From: Capra hircus
Lineage: Eukaryota; Chordata; Mammalia; Artiodactyla; Bovidae
Assembly: GCF_001704415.2 (NCBI RefSeq)
Contig: NC_030824.1
Coordinates: 31,367,022 to 31,431,021 of the forward strand
Direction: 5' to 3'
Length of the DNA stretch: 64,000 nucleotides
Below are positions 13,101 to 28,100 of the stretch, piece after piece. The translations under genes were made by a program, and so were the position numbers. Within the stretch, counting starts at the first letter, position 1. Each line of letters opens with the position of its first letter. The notes under the pieces were generated by a model that searched no databases, was not told the origin of the DNA, and worked only from the letters and a program-made list of their open reading frames with translations.

Positions 13101-16100
13101 GATGAATGGGACTGTAGTATTAGACTAGGGAATTGAAGGTGAAGTATGAGAGCACGAAGGAGTAGAGTCTGGAAGACTGAGGATCATACGTGTTTGGACA
13201 GATAGCTGCCTCGGGAGGGAATGGAAGCAAGTGGAAGAGTAGGAGGTTATGGGTGATAGAAAGCAGAATGCCAAAGTTGGTAACACGAGACAGGACAGTT
13301 TCCAGCCATGATAAGGTCCTGGTTAAATGGTGTGATTATCAAAACAATGACTTAAGTGGGCTGGAAATAAGTGTATGAAAATAGATCAATGGAACAGAGA
13401 GTTCAAGCAAAGTGAGATTCATGTGTAAGGATGTGATATGTAATGGAGGAAACCTCACAAATAATGAAGTGATGGGTTATTCAAAAGTGGTCTTGGGGGG
13501 CCCACATTATAACCTTACTTTATATCACAATTAAGATTAAATTCCAGATAAACTAAAAAAATTAGCAAACTCTTAATGGTATAGTGAATGATCAGAAATT
13601 TTAATAATTAAAAGGTCAATTGAGACAAAGATATAAAATCAGGCTATTAACTCACTTATGCAAGTTAATAAGAAAAATACTTTATAACAGTATTCAAAGG
13701 CAGGAGTAGTAATTTGCACAAGAACATGCAAATGTCCATACCTTAAATAAATATTTAAGACATAAGTAATTGAGTATATAAAGATTTAAACATGAAGCTA
13801 TTTTTCCTATCAAATTAGCACAGACTTTCTTACTTACAATAAATATTTATAGGCATTTTTACACTTGTTAGGATTGTAGGTCTTGAAAAGAAACCTAACA
13901 GTTTCCATTAAGAGATTTAAAGAATTGCTCTTTTAGGTATGTCCTATAGAAAAGCATTCCTAGTATAAAATTAGGAACAGCATAAATTATGATGAACAAA
14001 CTGGACTTAATGCAAATATTATACTTATTTCCAAATACATTTTCATATTTTCTGCACATATATGGTTTTGTCTTCAGTGCCTACTTACTTTGTTGTCTCA
14101 GTTAAATTTAGCATCAATATAACTTTCTAGCATAACTTTATATCAGAATCTGACTTTGGGTTAAATATGTATGTTTGAAATTCTCACAAAATTTATTTTC
14201 ATCAAAATTACTTACTAAGCAGCTCTCATAAACATAAGGATATGTGTGGATGCTGGATATTTAATAAGCAAAAACTTGTTTTGTAAATGATTTTTAAGTA
14301 CTTAATGATAACAACATAGTAGTTATATTGTTTTGGTTTTAAATTAACTCTTCACTAGATCTGTATGATATTTAATATTTCCTCAGTTTTTTCATTTACT
14401 TGATATCCTTAAAAATGCAAAAGAAACTAGTTTTAAGAACTATATTCATAATAACAAGTATATGTTTGATTTAATAAATCAAGAGTTTTCAACATTGATC
14501 TGAGAATATTACTATTTTTTGAGACTGTTACTATTTAACTGTAATGAAAGTTGCTCAGTTGTGTCCGACTCTTTGCGACCCCATGGACTATACAGTCCCT
14601 GGAATTCTCCAGGCCAGAATACTGGAGTAGGTAGCCTTTCCTTTCTCCAGGGGATCTTCCCAACCCAGGGATTGAAACCAGGTCTCCTGCATTGCAGGCA
14701 GATTCTTTACCAGCTGAGCCACAGGGGAAGCCCCTGTAATGTGCACCTAAATCTGTATTTTACTTATGGAAGATAGATTAATTTAGGACAGGAGTTATTT
14801 GACTAAGTGACTTTATTCTTGCTCCTGAGACCAGTATAATCAGATACATTTTATTTATTTTTTACTGAAGTATGCATGTGTGCTCATCACTGCAGTCGTG
14901 TCCAACTCTACAACCCATGAACTGTAGCCTTCCAGACTCCTCTGTCCATGGGGTTCTCTAGGCAAGAATACTGGAGTGTGTTGCTATGCGCTCCTCCAGG
15001 GAATCTTCCCGACTCAGGGACTGATCCCACATCTATTATGTCTCCTGCATTGGCAGGAGGGTTCTTTATCACTGGTGCCACCTGGGAAATCTGTTACAAG
15101 TGTATGGCAAAGCAGTTCACCTATATATGTATAATCGTTTTCAGGTCTTTTCCATTGTAGGTTATTACAAAATACTGAATATCATTCTCTGTGCTATACA
15201 GTAGGTCTTTGCTGTTTATCTACCTTATACATAGTAGTGTGTATATGTTAATCCCAAATTACTCAGATATTTTTAAATATAAAGTATATACATATCTTTA
15301 TTTAGAATGAAAGGGTTTAAAGACTAGCATAAATCTCAGTAGTATTATAGTTTGGAGGAAGATAGAAAATAGCAGATGTTTTGTTTATGTTTACATACAA
15401 ATAAATATTTTAATACTTTGTATTAATACAAAGTATTTAGTAGTTTGTGTTGGTTGAACCTGATTTTGATTATGGCACAATTACTAGGTTTTGTTTTGAA
15501 CAGTTTATTTAGTTTCCCTTCATGTTTTCTCATCTGAAAAACAGTGGCAGTAACCCTGATTTGCTGAATTGTCATGAGGATTAATTATTATGCACTAAAA
15601 GCATCAGATGCGGTGCTGCATGTGTGGTATAGTCGTTCTATATAGGATCACTGGTCTTATAATTACTGTGTGAGTCATTTAGCCAGCACTTAAGGGGTGC
15701 CATTAACCTGAGAGTGATTTTTACAATATGTAAGGGGCTGGAATATTTAACAAAAGTTTTTTTCTTTTTTCGGACAAATACTGCCAGTGCAAATTTTATT
15801 CAAGACTCATCGCTAGGGTGGGGCCAGGTAAAGGGATGCAGGCACAGAGGTGGAAACTTGTCCCCTTGAGGTAGGCCCTTTTGATGTGGCCTTTAACTGG
15901 CTCCCTTTTCTGTTGTTTGATCCAAGACCAGTCCTATGAATGATGAGATACAACTCCAGCTTCCTGATGACAAAACTGGGTCTGTAGAGGTTCAGGGACT
16001 GTGTTACAGTCACATGATGAATGCTGGAGCTGAGATTTGAACTAATGACCTCTGATTTGTCTGCTCATTCAGCCGAAATAAATCCAGTGACTCAGTTCCG

Positions 16101-19100
16101 GGCCCTCAAGTTTAGCTCTCTCATCCTGTTGGCCAGTCAGCATTCACTAAACGTATAACTCAGCTCAGTCTCCAAGTGACTCATTGTTCATAAAGTTAGT
16201 AGATTCCTAAAAATCTGTTTGAGTTCTATTTAAGATGTATCGCTAAAAGGAATTTTGTAGTATTTTAATGTAAGAGGGATATATATTTTAGTTTGAAAGG
16301 GCTATTTATTTTAAATAAAAATAATCTTCTAAGTTACTGGTTTCATGAATGTTATTTTATGAATAGTTTCTTAAAGAATGGAATATACATAGCAGGACTA
16401 GAAAGCAACTAATGATTGTTTACACAGATGGGGTGGGGGCTCAGTTTTGCAGAGATTAATCCAACTTACACTGGAAAATCTGTTCTATTTAAGACTTAAA
16501 TAGAATTCATTTAAATGATAGTAATGACTTCTTTGGGATGGTATACAGTATACCTTTCATCCCCTCCCATATGTTAAATTTTAAAGAGCCTTCAGTTGTA
16601 TGTTACTTAAAAATATTTTGTTCTTATTTCTATCTTCAGTACTACCTCTTCACTCCAGGCTGATATTAAAGAATGTGGCTATAGAGGACTGTATGTTTGA
16701 AAATATGAGGTGATGACTAATAATCACCAATGTTAAGATGAAGCTAGGATGAAATGTGATCATAGCAAGCATTAGCAAATTGTCACATTTCTAGGCTTTA
16801 GGAATAAGGTGATGATAACAACAATATTGGCCTAGTTTCACTGCTCACAGCCTTGGCATGCTATATCACACTCGGTCTTGCTTCAGTTTCATTCTAGAAT
16901 CTAGAGACAATTTAAGTCAGAAATATGAGCAGATACAAATTACTATACATAAAATAGATAAATAACAAGATCCTATTCTGCAGCACTAGGAACTGTACAA
17001 TATCCTCTGATAAACCATCATTGGAAAGAACATGAGAAAGAATATGTATATGTATATGTGTATGTGTATATATATATGAATAAATTATATATGACATCCA
17101 TATAACATATATAAATCATTTATATATATTATATATAGTTAAATATGTAACATACATAAAATTGAATCCCTTTGCTGTACACCTGAAACTAACTCAACGT
17201 TGTAAGTCAACTAGAATTCCATTTTTTAAAAAATCATCAAATAGAGATGTACTGCTGAGCACTCCACAGTTAATTCTCTAGGCTTGGTGGCAAGGCCTTC
17301 TCGCTCTTCCACCTGGAAGAGCATCTCTGCTCACGTGCTCCAACACGAGCAGCAGTATTCACGGCTCTTTCAGAGGCCACTGCTGAAAGAGCTTTTGTAG
17401 GGGTTGTGTTTTCCATTTTCATTCATTCTGTCTTCATTAGGTATTCTGTCTTCAATTATTTTCCCCTTATGTTTTTCATATAATGTATGCATTTTAGTTC
17501 AGGAAATTGTACCTAAAGATTGAAATTCTTTTTGTTAAAGTTTAGAAAATATTAACACAGGCTTGTGTTGCTTCAAAATATAGAATTAAATAGTATTTCT
17601 ATAAGACTTTGGAAAGGGGAAACTTTGTTGATAAGAAAATAATACAATTTATTCTTTAAATGTTGACTTAAGCTAAATGATAGAAAAATATATATATAAA
17701 TCCTTCTATAAGCTGCATTCGTGTATTAAGTATCTCTTATAAAGAAACAGATTAGGTTGTAGTTGTAGCTCGGGAGCCAGAGTTCTTGGTTCTGCTCTTG
17801 ATTGCACAGTTACCAGCAATACAATCTTGGAAAAATAATTTCTCTTTACCTGAATGTTTGGAGAATAATAAATGTCGGTGATGGCACTTACTTCATAGGG
17901 TTTTTTGAAGGATTAAATGAGTCAATACATGTGAAGCACATGGAACAGTTCCTGGCATATTGTCAGGATTTGGTCTTGGCTTTTTATTTATTGGGTTTAA
18001 CATTTTGTATTTTCTTCTTTTGTTTATATATTTTAATCTCTATTTGCTTATTCTTAAAAATAAGATGTCTTATTGTCTTTGAAAGTCATAGGGGCTATGA
18101 GTTATCTGAAGCTGGTAGACTTTATGTTTTCTAAAACATTAATAGTTTTATAATAAAGTGTTTCTAAGAGTTTATATATTTTTTCTGGAAAGCCATGTTT
18201 ATGATGCTTGAGATTGATACAGTTAATATTTAATTGTACTCATTCTTACTATTCTTAAGCAATTAGTGAAATCTGGGTATATAATGTCAAATAAGGCCAG
18301 TATGACACATATGTACTGTTGCTGAGATGAGCATCACAAAAATATATAGAACAACCTTCAAAGGATGATGGTTGTAGCCTTGAGATAGCCCAACAGAAGA
18401 GACTGTTTTGAAACTTGTGAGTCTTGATTCAGGCTAAATATTTGTTTTTAATCACAGAACCATGTTAGACCTGATAGGAGTCTCTCTCTAGAATTAAAAA
18501 AGATAGTTCTGAAAATTTTAAGAGATTGGATCATTACGTTTTTTTTTTTAACAACACTTTTTTCAGCCTCAGAGAGTAGCTACCAATTTGCAGCTATGAC
18601 TAAAGATATCAGGCTACTTAGACGTTCTTCCTTTTCATTCCTGTTATACCTGGCTCCTTAAGACATATCTGAGCAAGTAATTTTACTTTTGCTTCATTCT
18701 TTCTTGATCTTGATTACTTGAAATTTGGTTGGTGCTGCCGTCAGCAGTGTTGAGGAATGGGAAGAAAGACTGTCACCTATAGACATGTAGAGTCTTTCAC
18801 ACCTTTGGTGTTTTATATTTGGAGAGTGGAAACTGGAGTAACCAGCTAATTATTAATGTTTTATTTGCATATTTGTCAAATTACCTTTGATTTGGGATTC
18901 ATTTTTTCATGAAGACTCTTAGTAAGAGAGAAGTGGTTCAGTCTTCTTGGCATTAATAAACCTACACCTTTTCTTTGGGGGAAGGAATTGTTCAGAATTG
19001 TCACCCTTACACTCTTAGTTTAAGCCATCCTCTTTGAAAAATAAAAGTGAAAACTGGTACCGTCTTTTTCTTATTCTACTGTGTTTCAAATGCCAGGTGA

Positions 19101-22100
19101 CAGCTCAGGTAAGAAATCAAAATTATTGTGATAAAACCATTAATTCTAACTAAAAATTCCATGAGATAAAAATCATTCGTATTTTGTTGATGCCATGATT
19201 CTACATAGTGCCCAGTGCATGAATATTTGTTAATGTTGAATACATGTAGCTTAATTATGGAAAGATTCATATCATAAATTTAATATTTCAAACAAGACAT
19301 TTCTTTTGGATACAAAAGATTTACTTAAAAACAGCTTGTCTGTCCATCCATCCATCTATTTATTTTTGGTCTGTTTTAAGGCCACAGAGAGTGAGGCTGG
19401 TGATATGGACCTTAGTGGGTTGCCAGAAACAGCAGTGGACTCTGAGGACGATGACGATGAAGAGGACATCGAGAGGGCCTCAGACCCTCTAATGAGCAGA
19501 GACATCGTGAGAGACTGCCTGGAGAAGGACCCCATTGACAGGACAGACGATGACATTGGTGAGTCTGGGTGAGAAAACAAATCTGAGAGCAATTTAAAGA
19601 GTTTAGAAGTAACACTGTTTGGTATAACAGAGCCCAAGAATATTAGGCTTTAAAAGGTGATTTCTCTCAGCATTGTTGAAAACATCTTTGAAAAAATTAA
19701 TTTTACTTAGTCCATAGTTTCAAGAGGCCACAACTGATAAAACTTCCAAATAAAACCCTTCCAACATGAGCTGTTTCTTTGCTTACTCTAGGACAAAAAA
19801 ATAAATAAAAAAGTCAAAGTCATCTTGCAAACATTATCACATTTGTTAATCTTCTTGTGAGCACTGTTCCTAGTAAGCTCGAGCTTCTCTCTGTGTGAAT
19901 ATCAGTTGGGTGGCAGTTGGTAGAGCTGTCGTTTAAGTGTGCTCCTCTTGTGGTTCCATAGAGAGGAGAGGCTAGAGGAAGAAGTGAGCAGAATGTCAAG
20001 TGAGCCGCACATGAGCCTAGGGGTAGGGGCTTTAAGTGCGCCTTAAGATTATGGGTCTAAGTGGCTTTGCGTCGCTTTCCCCTTCCTCAAGGTTCCCTTG
20101 ACCCAGCTTGGCCATCAGAAAGAGAGTTGATTGTGTAATGATTGTTTAGTGTTTGACTCTGCCTTCCAGAGCCTGCTTGTTCCTTAGATGCTGGGAGTGA
20201 GACCAGCTTCCTCTGAGAGCATCTCTGCCCTGCAGGTCTGGAGTCTATAATACCCTTGCCTGAGCCCCAGTTATCTGCTCTTCCATGCCCCCAGCTCTTT
20301 TGGGGCCAATATGTATTTGAAAGAAATTCAAGGAACTGAGTCTAGTGGGATTAGATACAGGACAGTATGGCCATTGTTAAATGTGAGGGGCTTGTTTCTT
20401 GTGTTTTGAAGGGAGCCAAATATTATGTATGAGGAGAACCTTGTACCAGTTAAGATCTGTACATATGCTAGGGAATTGAAGTTGGAAAACCAAGTATTCT
20501 AAAATACCACTGAAAGCACTGATAGAAATTGCCAGCTATTTAGAGATGACTGTTATTTGGGGTGAGCACTCAAGTCACTGGCTAATGTGGCTGCAACTTG
20601 TATGGACTGAGAGTTTCCTAGGTCCTGGCAGCCCAGTGGAAATGAAGTATGGAGGCCCTGATCCTGCTGGCTCTGAAGAATAGAGTTGGGGTTGAGGTCA
20701 TAATCTCAGGGTGTGCACCGAACAGGAGGCTGTTGCGGGAATGAAGGACTGTCGGCACCCTTTTGGAAGCTCAGACCTGGACGACAGGAAGGAGGAGCCA
20801 GCTGTGCCTGTACCTCCAGCGCAGAAGTGCCTCTGCAGTAACCCTTTCTGGGTTACTGGGTTTCTGTTGGAGGATGTAGCTGCTTCTCTCACATGCCCAT
20901 CCCTGTTCCTCCGTACTTTATCCCACTTCCTCCCCTACCTGCTCCACTCTCTGGTCTAAAGGCGCTTGTAGTCACAAGTCTTCTGAGGCTTCTGCAGCAT
21001 GAAGTCAAGTGGTCCTTTGTCATCCTTGAAGACTTAGGGTTTAGCTTCCTTGCATCTGATAACTCACATTCATCTGATTTCCACTGTCCAAAATGTGTTT
21101 CACTCTCTTGTTCTCTCTTTGTCTTTGTGATTTCTCTCTCTCTCTTTTTTTTAAATTTTATTAGCATGTAGTCAGCTTACAGTGTTGTGTTACTTTCAGG
21201 TTATGGCAAAGTGAACCACTTATGCATACATCAGTAGTGTGTATATGTCAGTCCCAAACTCCTAATTTATCACTTCCTCCCCCATCTCCCCTTTGGTAAC
21301 CATAAGTTTGAGTTTGAGATCCGACATCATTTTCGATGTCTCTTTATTGTAGCTTTAAAGAGAGAATGAAGTTGGAAGTAGTGTGTTTGGTTTGCCATCT
21401 TAAAAATTCTTGCTCGTAGAGTTTATAAAAAATAGATTAAACATTGCTTATGAACAGATTGACGTGAAGGTTATCCTTGTTTGAATATGCTCAGTTTACT
21501 ATAGTTACGGAAGAAAGTTATGATTAGTAAAATATATGAAGCATGTCATTCCTGGAAATTTAAGGCATTCATTCATATCTGAGAAGTTTTCTAGGAGAAA
21601 GCAAGACCTATGCTGATTCCTACAAATGAATACCAGGCTAATTATTTTAAGGTGCTTGTTGATATAATCCCTGGATGAATTACTTGTAGTTGAATACCAA
21701 TACACTTGTAAGCAGTGACGACTCAGATGCTTACTCCTATCAAATATATTTTTATTTAAAGTAGTAAATCTTGATCATTAACGATAAGGCATAATGGCAT
21801 TGTTTGATCTACACAAGGGCTCGGAGGATCTTATATTTCATCTCTTCCAAATACAGCCACGTGTGAGAACACTTTGATTTGTTTGCCATTACTCTTGGTA
21901 AATCTAACTCATTCTCCAGTGTTTAGTTAATGCAGACACCATTCTTATGAACTACAGACATCTGTGTAACTCATGCTTTGTCTAAACACCTCTCTGCCTA
22001 ACCACCTTCCTCGACTCAAGGGATGGGGTATGTTTGTGTTTCACGTTTAGTCAAATCAAGCTGCTTATATTTAAATATGTTTTTAAAATTTCAGGAATTA

Positions 22101-25100
22101 AAAAATTTCCCCTTGGGGTTCCATAGATTCTTGGGTGTGCCTTTGTTTCAGTACTTTGAAGAAAGACACATTATTCATGTTTGCTCTCCAGCTTATAACT
22201 CTATAGGTACTCAATTATTTAATACTTTTTTTTTTTTTAAGATTTTGAGGACTTGACATATAAAGATAGAAAACTACTTTGATCCCTTTCAAGGAACTCT
22301 TTTTTTTCCCCTCACTTGGTACCCCACACACAAATCCACAAGTTTTACCTTAATTATTTCTTATGTAAAATTAAACCAAAGCAATAAGATAAGGATTTTT
22401 CTGAATTGGCTAAAGCTTCTGGTGTCTATAAGTTGATTTTTGGCTTTTCTTTGTGTTACATTGAGTAGAAAAAAAAGTTTTATTGAGCGTCTAATATTTT
22501 TTACAAACAGGATTATTTCTTTCCTGATGAAGTAGGGTAGGTCACACTAATGTATTATTCAGACAGAGTCTTGCAAGCCGTTTAGAATAAGGTGATTCTG
22601 TTTCTCCATCCACAGAACTTTTCCCCATACCCTAGGAGCTAACTCCTTACCTGTCCCATGCTCTTAATCCTCAGATGCCATAACCCCTGTAACTCTGTAT
22701 ATTTCCTGTGGCATCAGGGTTTATGTTGAGCTCCTGAATCAAATGCTTCTATTCTACATTATTGTAGTTTTTTAAAGATTGGTGATATAAATTCTTTATT
22801 TTTTAAATTCTGATAATCCTCTGGTATAATAAATAAGTTATCACACAACTGATGATACCATTATTGAATCCTTGAGAGTTTTAAAAGCCCTTGCATATTG
22901 TTTGGCTAAGTGTTTAATTTTTCAATTGAACTTGGAGAAAAATGGGTATTTACTATTATTATATCTTCTTTGTCTTCTTTGTTATTTATCCTTATTATAT
23001 GTGATACACAGATATTTTCTATCCCATTGTATTTTATTAATGTTACTCACTTACTCATATATCATGGACTGATTTCATGACCCATTAATGGAGTAGGACA
23101 CTGCTAAAAAATAAGACAAATGTCCATGCAAGCACTTCAAATCACTATTGCAAGTATTAGTGAGTATGCTTTATACATTCATATGCTTCATATTCACCTA
23201 CCATATATATAACTTTTATTTTTGTCCAAACATGTTAAATTTAAAATATTTCTGACAATTAATTTCTAGTCTCATATTTTTCTTAACATCATACGTCTTT
23301 GTCCAAGGAAGTTTAGCTCCTACCAGGAGAGGGGAAAAAAATAAAATGTATGTTGTAGCTAGTATTTTAATAGCTGTATTTTAGCTATGATTTTAATAGC
23401 TAGTATTAGCTAGTATTGTGTGCCTTGTGGTGAGGAGTGGGGGATGGTAGTTAGAGAAAACAGAGAGTGGTAACAGCAGTGTTAACTGTGATGTGTCAGC
23501 CAGAGGACCACGATTGCTTCATCTGCCTGTATGTTGCATATCAAAAACATACGCATTTGTAAAGCAAGGAGTCCTGCCTCCTGTAGTAGATGTGGGTCAT
23601 CTCTTACAGTGATATTCAAAATTTCCTCGCAACTTCCCTCAGGTATATTTTATAACACAACACAAACACATCTACTCATTCCAGAAATAAAAGTTTCACT
23701 GAACAAAACTTAGCTCTTTCTGTAATTGATGCACTTTGATACTCTTGTTCCTTCTTTTTTAAAAGTACTGGTTGCAACAGTCAGTTGATGTCCTGATACA
23801 TCAGTCTGGGTCAGGTTGAAGAGCACTGTCTTGTTGGACAGAGTCCCTGGGTACCACTTACCACTGTTATTCTGATTACCCAGCAGGGATGACGTAAGGG
23901 TCTCCACAGAACAGACATTACCAAGCTAGACCAGAAAACACCGCCTCGTCTGACCTTGTAGGAATGTAATGTTTTCATAAAATATATCTTTGTGTTATTA
24001 TACATTGCTTTTGCAATTAGCAAACTGTATCCAGCAACATAAAACTTGTCATTAAATCCTAACAGAAGGAATATGCATAGAGACAATGTCATTATGTGAG
24101 GGCAAGGAAAATGGAGTGAAATTTTCATTTAGCCAAAAGTTTGAACAATGCCATGAATATGATATTGACTATATAATCATATAATATATATAATAATGAC
24201 AATAATAGTGATTCTCATTTGTTGAGTATTTACTCTTTGCTGAGGACTTTATCATCTGGATTGCATTTGATCCTCAGAACTGTCCAGTGAAGGTAGGTAT
24301 TATATTACTCTTTTTCAAGTGAGAGAAACATGTCTAAAGGAAACAAATCGACTCCCCCGAAGTAATTCAGCCAGTAAGTGTCCACATGCTGTCTAACACA
24401 TGCCCTGTGCTCTTCATTACCTGTGAAGTCCAGCCTGAGCATGGAGGTAGACAGTCCTGAATCATCTCACTGCCACCTCCTCCTTAGGTGCCTTTGAGCC
24501 TCGATTTCCTCCTTGTGAAATGAAAAAGAAACCATGCATCTCACAGAGCCATGGTGAGGAGGAAGGAACTTAGAAAGGAGTTCTTATTAAAAAGAATCTG
24601 CTTGTCCACAGCATTGCCACTGGGAAGAGTGAGCAGACTTTGTCAGTCTATGAGATCCGAATTAGCACATCCATTTCATTTGCATTCATCACATAATGTT
24701 ATGTTAATTGATTCTGGGTTTGTCTGATCCACAGAAAATATTCGCTGCTTTCTAAATCCTGGAGTATCTTTAGAGTGAGGGTGGTTGTTTCTGCCATCTG
24801 TTTTGGGCACCCAGTTGCCCAGAGGCACCAGAATGGACCTACTGACTTTCTGGAGAATTCCCAGTGCTCTGTTTCATTTCAGCTTATCGTTTCATCCTGT
24901 AATAAACCTTAAGATCACAGCTCATTTTCAGTAGCAATCCCCCATTGAAGTTTATTGATCTCTTCATTGGAATTTGAGTCGCACTGAGTCCTGTTGCTCC
25001 TGAATCAACAAGGAAATGTGACCCTTTCCACAGTGACAGAATTCTTTGTATACCTGCAAGAAATTCAGTGTGCTAAAGATGTTTAAAGTAATAGTATTGT

Positions 25101-28100
25101 TCAACAGGCAGAATTGTAGGGCATTTAAAAAGAAAGGACCCCAGAGCCTTGTTTTTGAACGCTTGTTTTTGAAATTAGTTGTCATTTTCTTTGTACACCT
25201 TCTGTTTTTCAGAACAACTTCTGGAATTCATGCACCAGTTGCCTGCTTTTGCCAACATGACGATGTCGGTGAGGCGGGAGCTGTGTGCTGTGATGGTGTT
25301 CGCTGTGGTGGAAAGAGCTGGGACCATTGTGTTAAACGACGGTGAAGAGGTTAGGAAATATTTATGCCACTTAACAATGTCTCTGTGTGAGGCTCACTCA
25401 ATGCAGTAACGAACAAAAACTCTTTCTTCTTTAAAAACAATGGGCAACAATAAGTTTGCATCACTCGGAATTATGATACACGCGTTGTGTCAAAGTCTTT
25501 TCCAAATCCACTATTTTATTTTCTATTATTTGCAATATTTAGATGATACTGATAGAAATATTTTGAGGTTTTAGCTTTTCAGATTTTGCAGTTTAAATGT
25601 TTATGATATAATGCCTCTTGTCAGAACAAAATGATGTACTTATCAAGTCAATGGTGGTCATTTTATCTTGTTTATATGTGTTTTGGGGAACAGAAATTTT
25701 TTTCCCTTGTGGCATTTTAGAGAGTAATACCCAGTCATTAGAAAAGTGGAATGCCGTGGACCCCATGCAGGCATCTGGAAACCCGTGGGTCGATGGCTGA
25801 GCTTGTTCTGTGAACTTGGAGAATGGTCAGCTGTACTTGGGGTATTTTTCCCTCTTTAAAAGATCTAAATCATTTATAGGGACCATTCCAGCATCTACAG
25901 CTTCATGATCGTGATGTTATTTTCTGCTTTGTCTTTGTTTTTTGGAACTAGCTGGACTCGTGGTCAGTGATCCTGAATGGTTCTGTGGAAGTGACTTATC
26001 CAGATGGAAAAGCAGAAATACTGTGTATGGGAAATAGTTTCGGTGTCTCTCCCACCATGGACAAGGAGTACATGAAAGGCGTGATGAGGACAAAGGTGGA
26101 TGACTGCCAGGTATAAATTGTCATTAAAAATGTATGTCTTATGCTTAACAAAGAACACTTACATATGCAGTTGTGGTAAGGTTTTTTCGACCTGTATAAA
26201 TAGATCATCTTTTAGAATTATAAAGAAGATTTTAAAGTACAACTATGACTTTTAGTGTTATCGTATGCCAGGAAATTAAAAATAAATCTCCCGTAAAGTT
26301 ATTTGAGCTACACAAAACTAAGCATTCCATAAATGTGTTCTATTAAAAAACAGGTGTTCTATAAATATGATATCTTAAAATTGCCACCAATAATAGATAA
26401 TCTAGTCAACAGAAAGTATTGAAGTGAAACGCCTGTCATGAACAGAAATTATATAGAGATTATAGTAAAGTTGCTGTGATACAGTTACATGGTGTTTTTA
26501 TTTAAATACATGCAAGATAAGGAATTGATTTTAGAAGTCATGAAAATTAATCATAGTTGAATCAGTAAAAATACTTGCTAGTAAAGAAATGACTGCCAAT
26601 GAAAACTACAATGTCAGTATTGATATTATGTTAATATTCATTATTTAAAAGCATTTAGTAAAAGACTAGAGAGTATATTGAGACCAAATGTGAAATACAA
26701 TTTGATCAATTTAACAGGTAACCTCTATATTAGTGCAAAATAAATTTAAGATGCTTTTATTATTATTGCATATTTATAATTCCATGTCTTAAAAACTGAC
26801 CTTGAAAGATAAAATATTTTAATATAGTAAACCAAAAAAGTTGACTTAAACTAATTAATCTTATATGCTCACTGTATTTATTAGTCTACAGTCTGAAATA
26901 CATCTGAAAATAGTTTATGCTAAAAGAACATCATTGAATTTTTATAGTGTCTGATAAATGTAAAGTAGTGTTCTTTTAAATTTTCAGTTTTAAGTGGTTT
27001 ACTTACTAAAAAGAAAAATGACCGTGGCTATAAATAAAATTGTCTTACCTAGAGAATAATTTTGCTAAATAATTCCTCCAGTGAGCACTATAGAGAACAA
27101 AAAAATGGCTATGAATTCAGTGTGTTGAATATGTAATGCCAGAGGAGCATTCTAAATATAGCCGGCTCTCAATTATTTGGCATATTAGAGGAAAACAAAA
27201 TGGTAGATAAATCTCAAAGTATTTGGCCTCAAAATCTCAAATTATTTCATTTAAGAGGGGTCATATATGACATTTCAGCTTTAGAATTATATTCCCCCCA
27301 CCAAATAAACAAAGCCAAACTGTGAGTCAAAATGAACAGAAAAATTAAGGATTTTTCTCTTCTCCTCAGTCCTGCCCCTGCCCCCCACACCCAACCCAAG
27401 CCCTTCTACAAGTCATGCAGCACCTGAGTCAGTCTCTGTCCTTAAAGTGCAAGTGAAAGTTATTTCTGAGAATTCAGCTATTATGCTATGACCTCGTAAT
27501 TGGCCAACCCCTTTTATTAGAAATTTTGTAACCATGGAACTGAAGTGATACAGGAGGCTTAGAAATGTTTCAGAATAATTGATAAAAATATTATACGAGT
27601 TAATGTTACAGAGTATTTAACTAATGTCAGATGTACGAGGTAGCATTGAATATTTATCTGGGAGTTTGTGGAAAAGAAAAGAGGAGGTGGATATTAGGAG
27701 GAGAGTTCATCTGTTTGCTTGATAAGGAATCAACAGGAAACCCAGAGTGATAGTCTGTAAAGGAGACGCCAGGAGAAAACTCTGAATGAGAAGGGAAACT
27801 CTGATTAAGGTAACATTAGGCTCCTGGAGCTCCTGATATGAGACTCCGGATGTACAGAGCGGGTCATGGGTGCAGTGTCTGCTAGAGCAAGTCTTTTCTT
27901 AATCTGCAGGCCACTCTGCATGCTGTAAAAGGAATGTGAAATAAATCAGGTTCAAGAGTCATCCTTGTGCTTCCACTCATCCCTCTCAGACCCTAAGTTC
28001 CCTCCTTCCTTATTAGAATAGGCTTGGAGAAAAAAAATAGATATTTTAATGCTTATTTGGGATAGCATTTTTACTGTATTTCTGTTAAAATGTCGTGTAT

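Larger units (their letters stand above)
10152..19380 (+). other. RAPGEF2: Intron 1 (9.2 kb)
   Basis: Non-coding, AT-rich. Contains an old L1 body fragment near 13378-13630, Bov-tA copies at 14543 and 14880, L1 3' ends at 14844 and 16915, MIR remnants near 12990-13110, 15520, 15950 and 17765, a long T run at about 12930-12952, and a cluster of stem-loops at 17303-17393. No additional exon recognised. Confidence 0.85.
19559..25212 (+). other. RAPGEF2: Intron 2 (5.7 kb)
   Basis: Non-coding. Holds an L1 3' fragment at 21148, an imperfect TAGCTAGTATT tandem at about 23354-23416, and a MIR remnant at 24215. The segment 20000-21100 is less AT-rich with no recognised element. No RNA gene seen. Confidence 0.85.
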
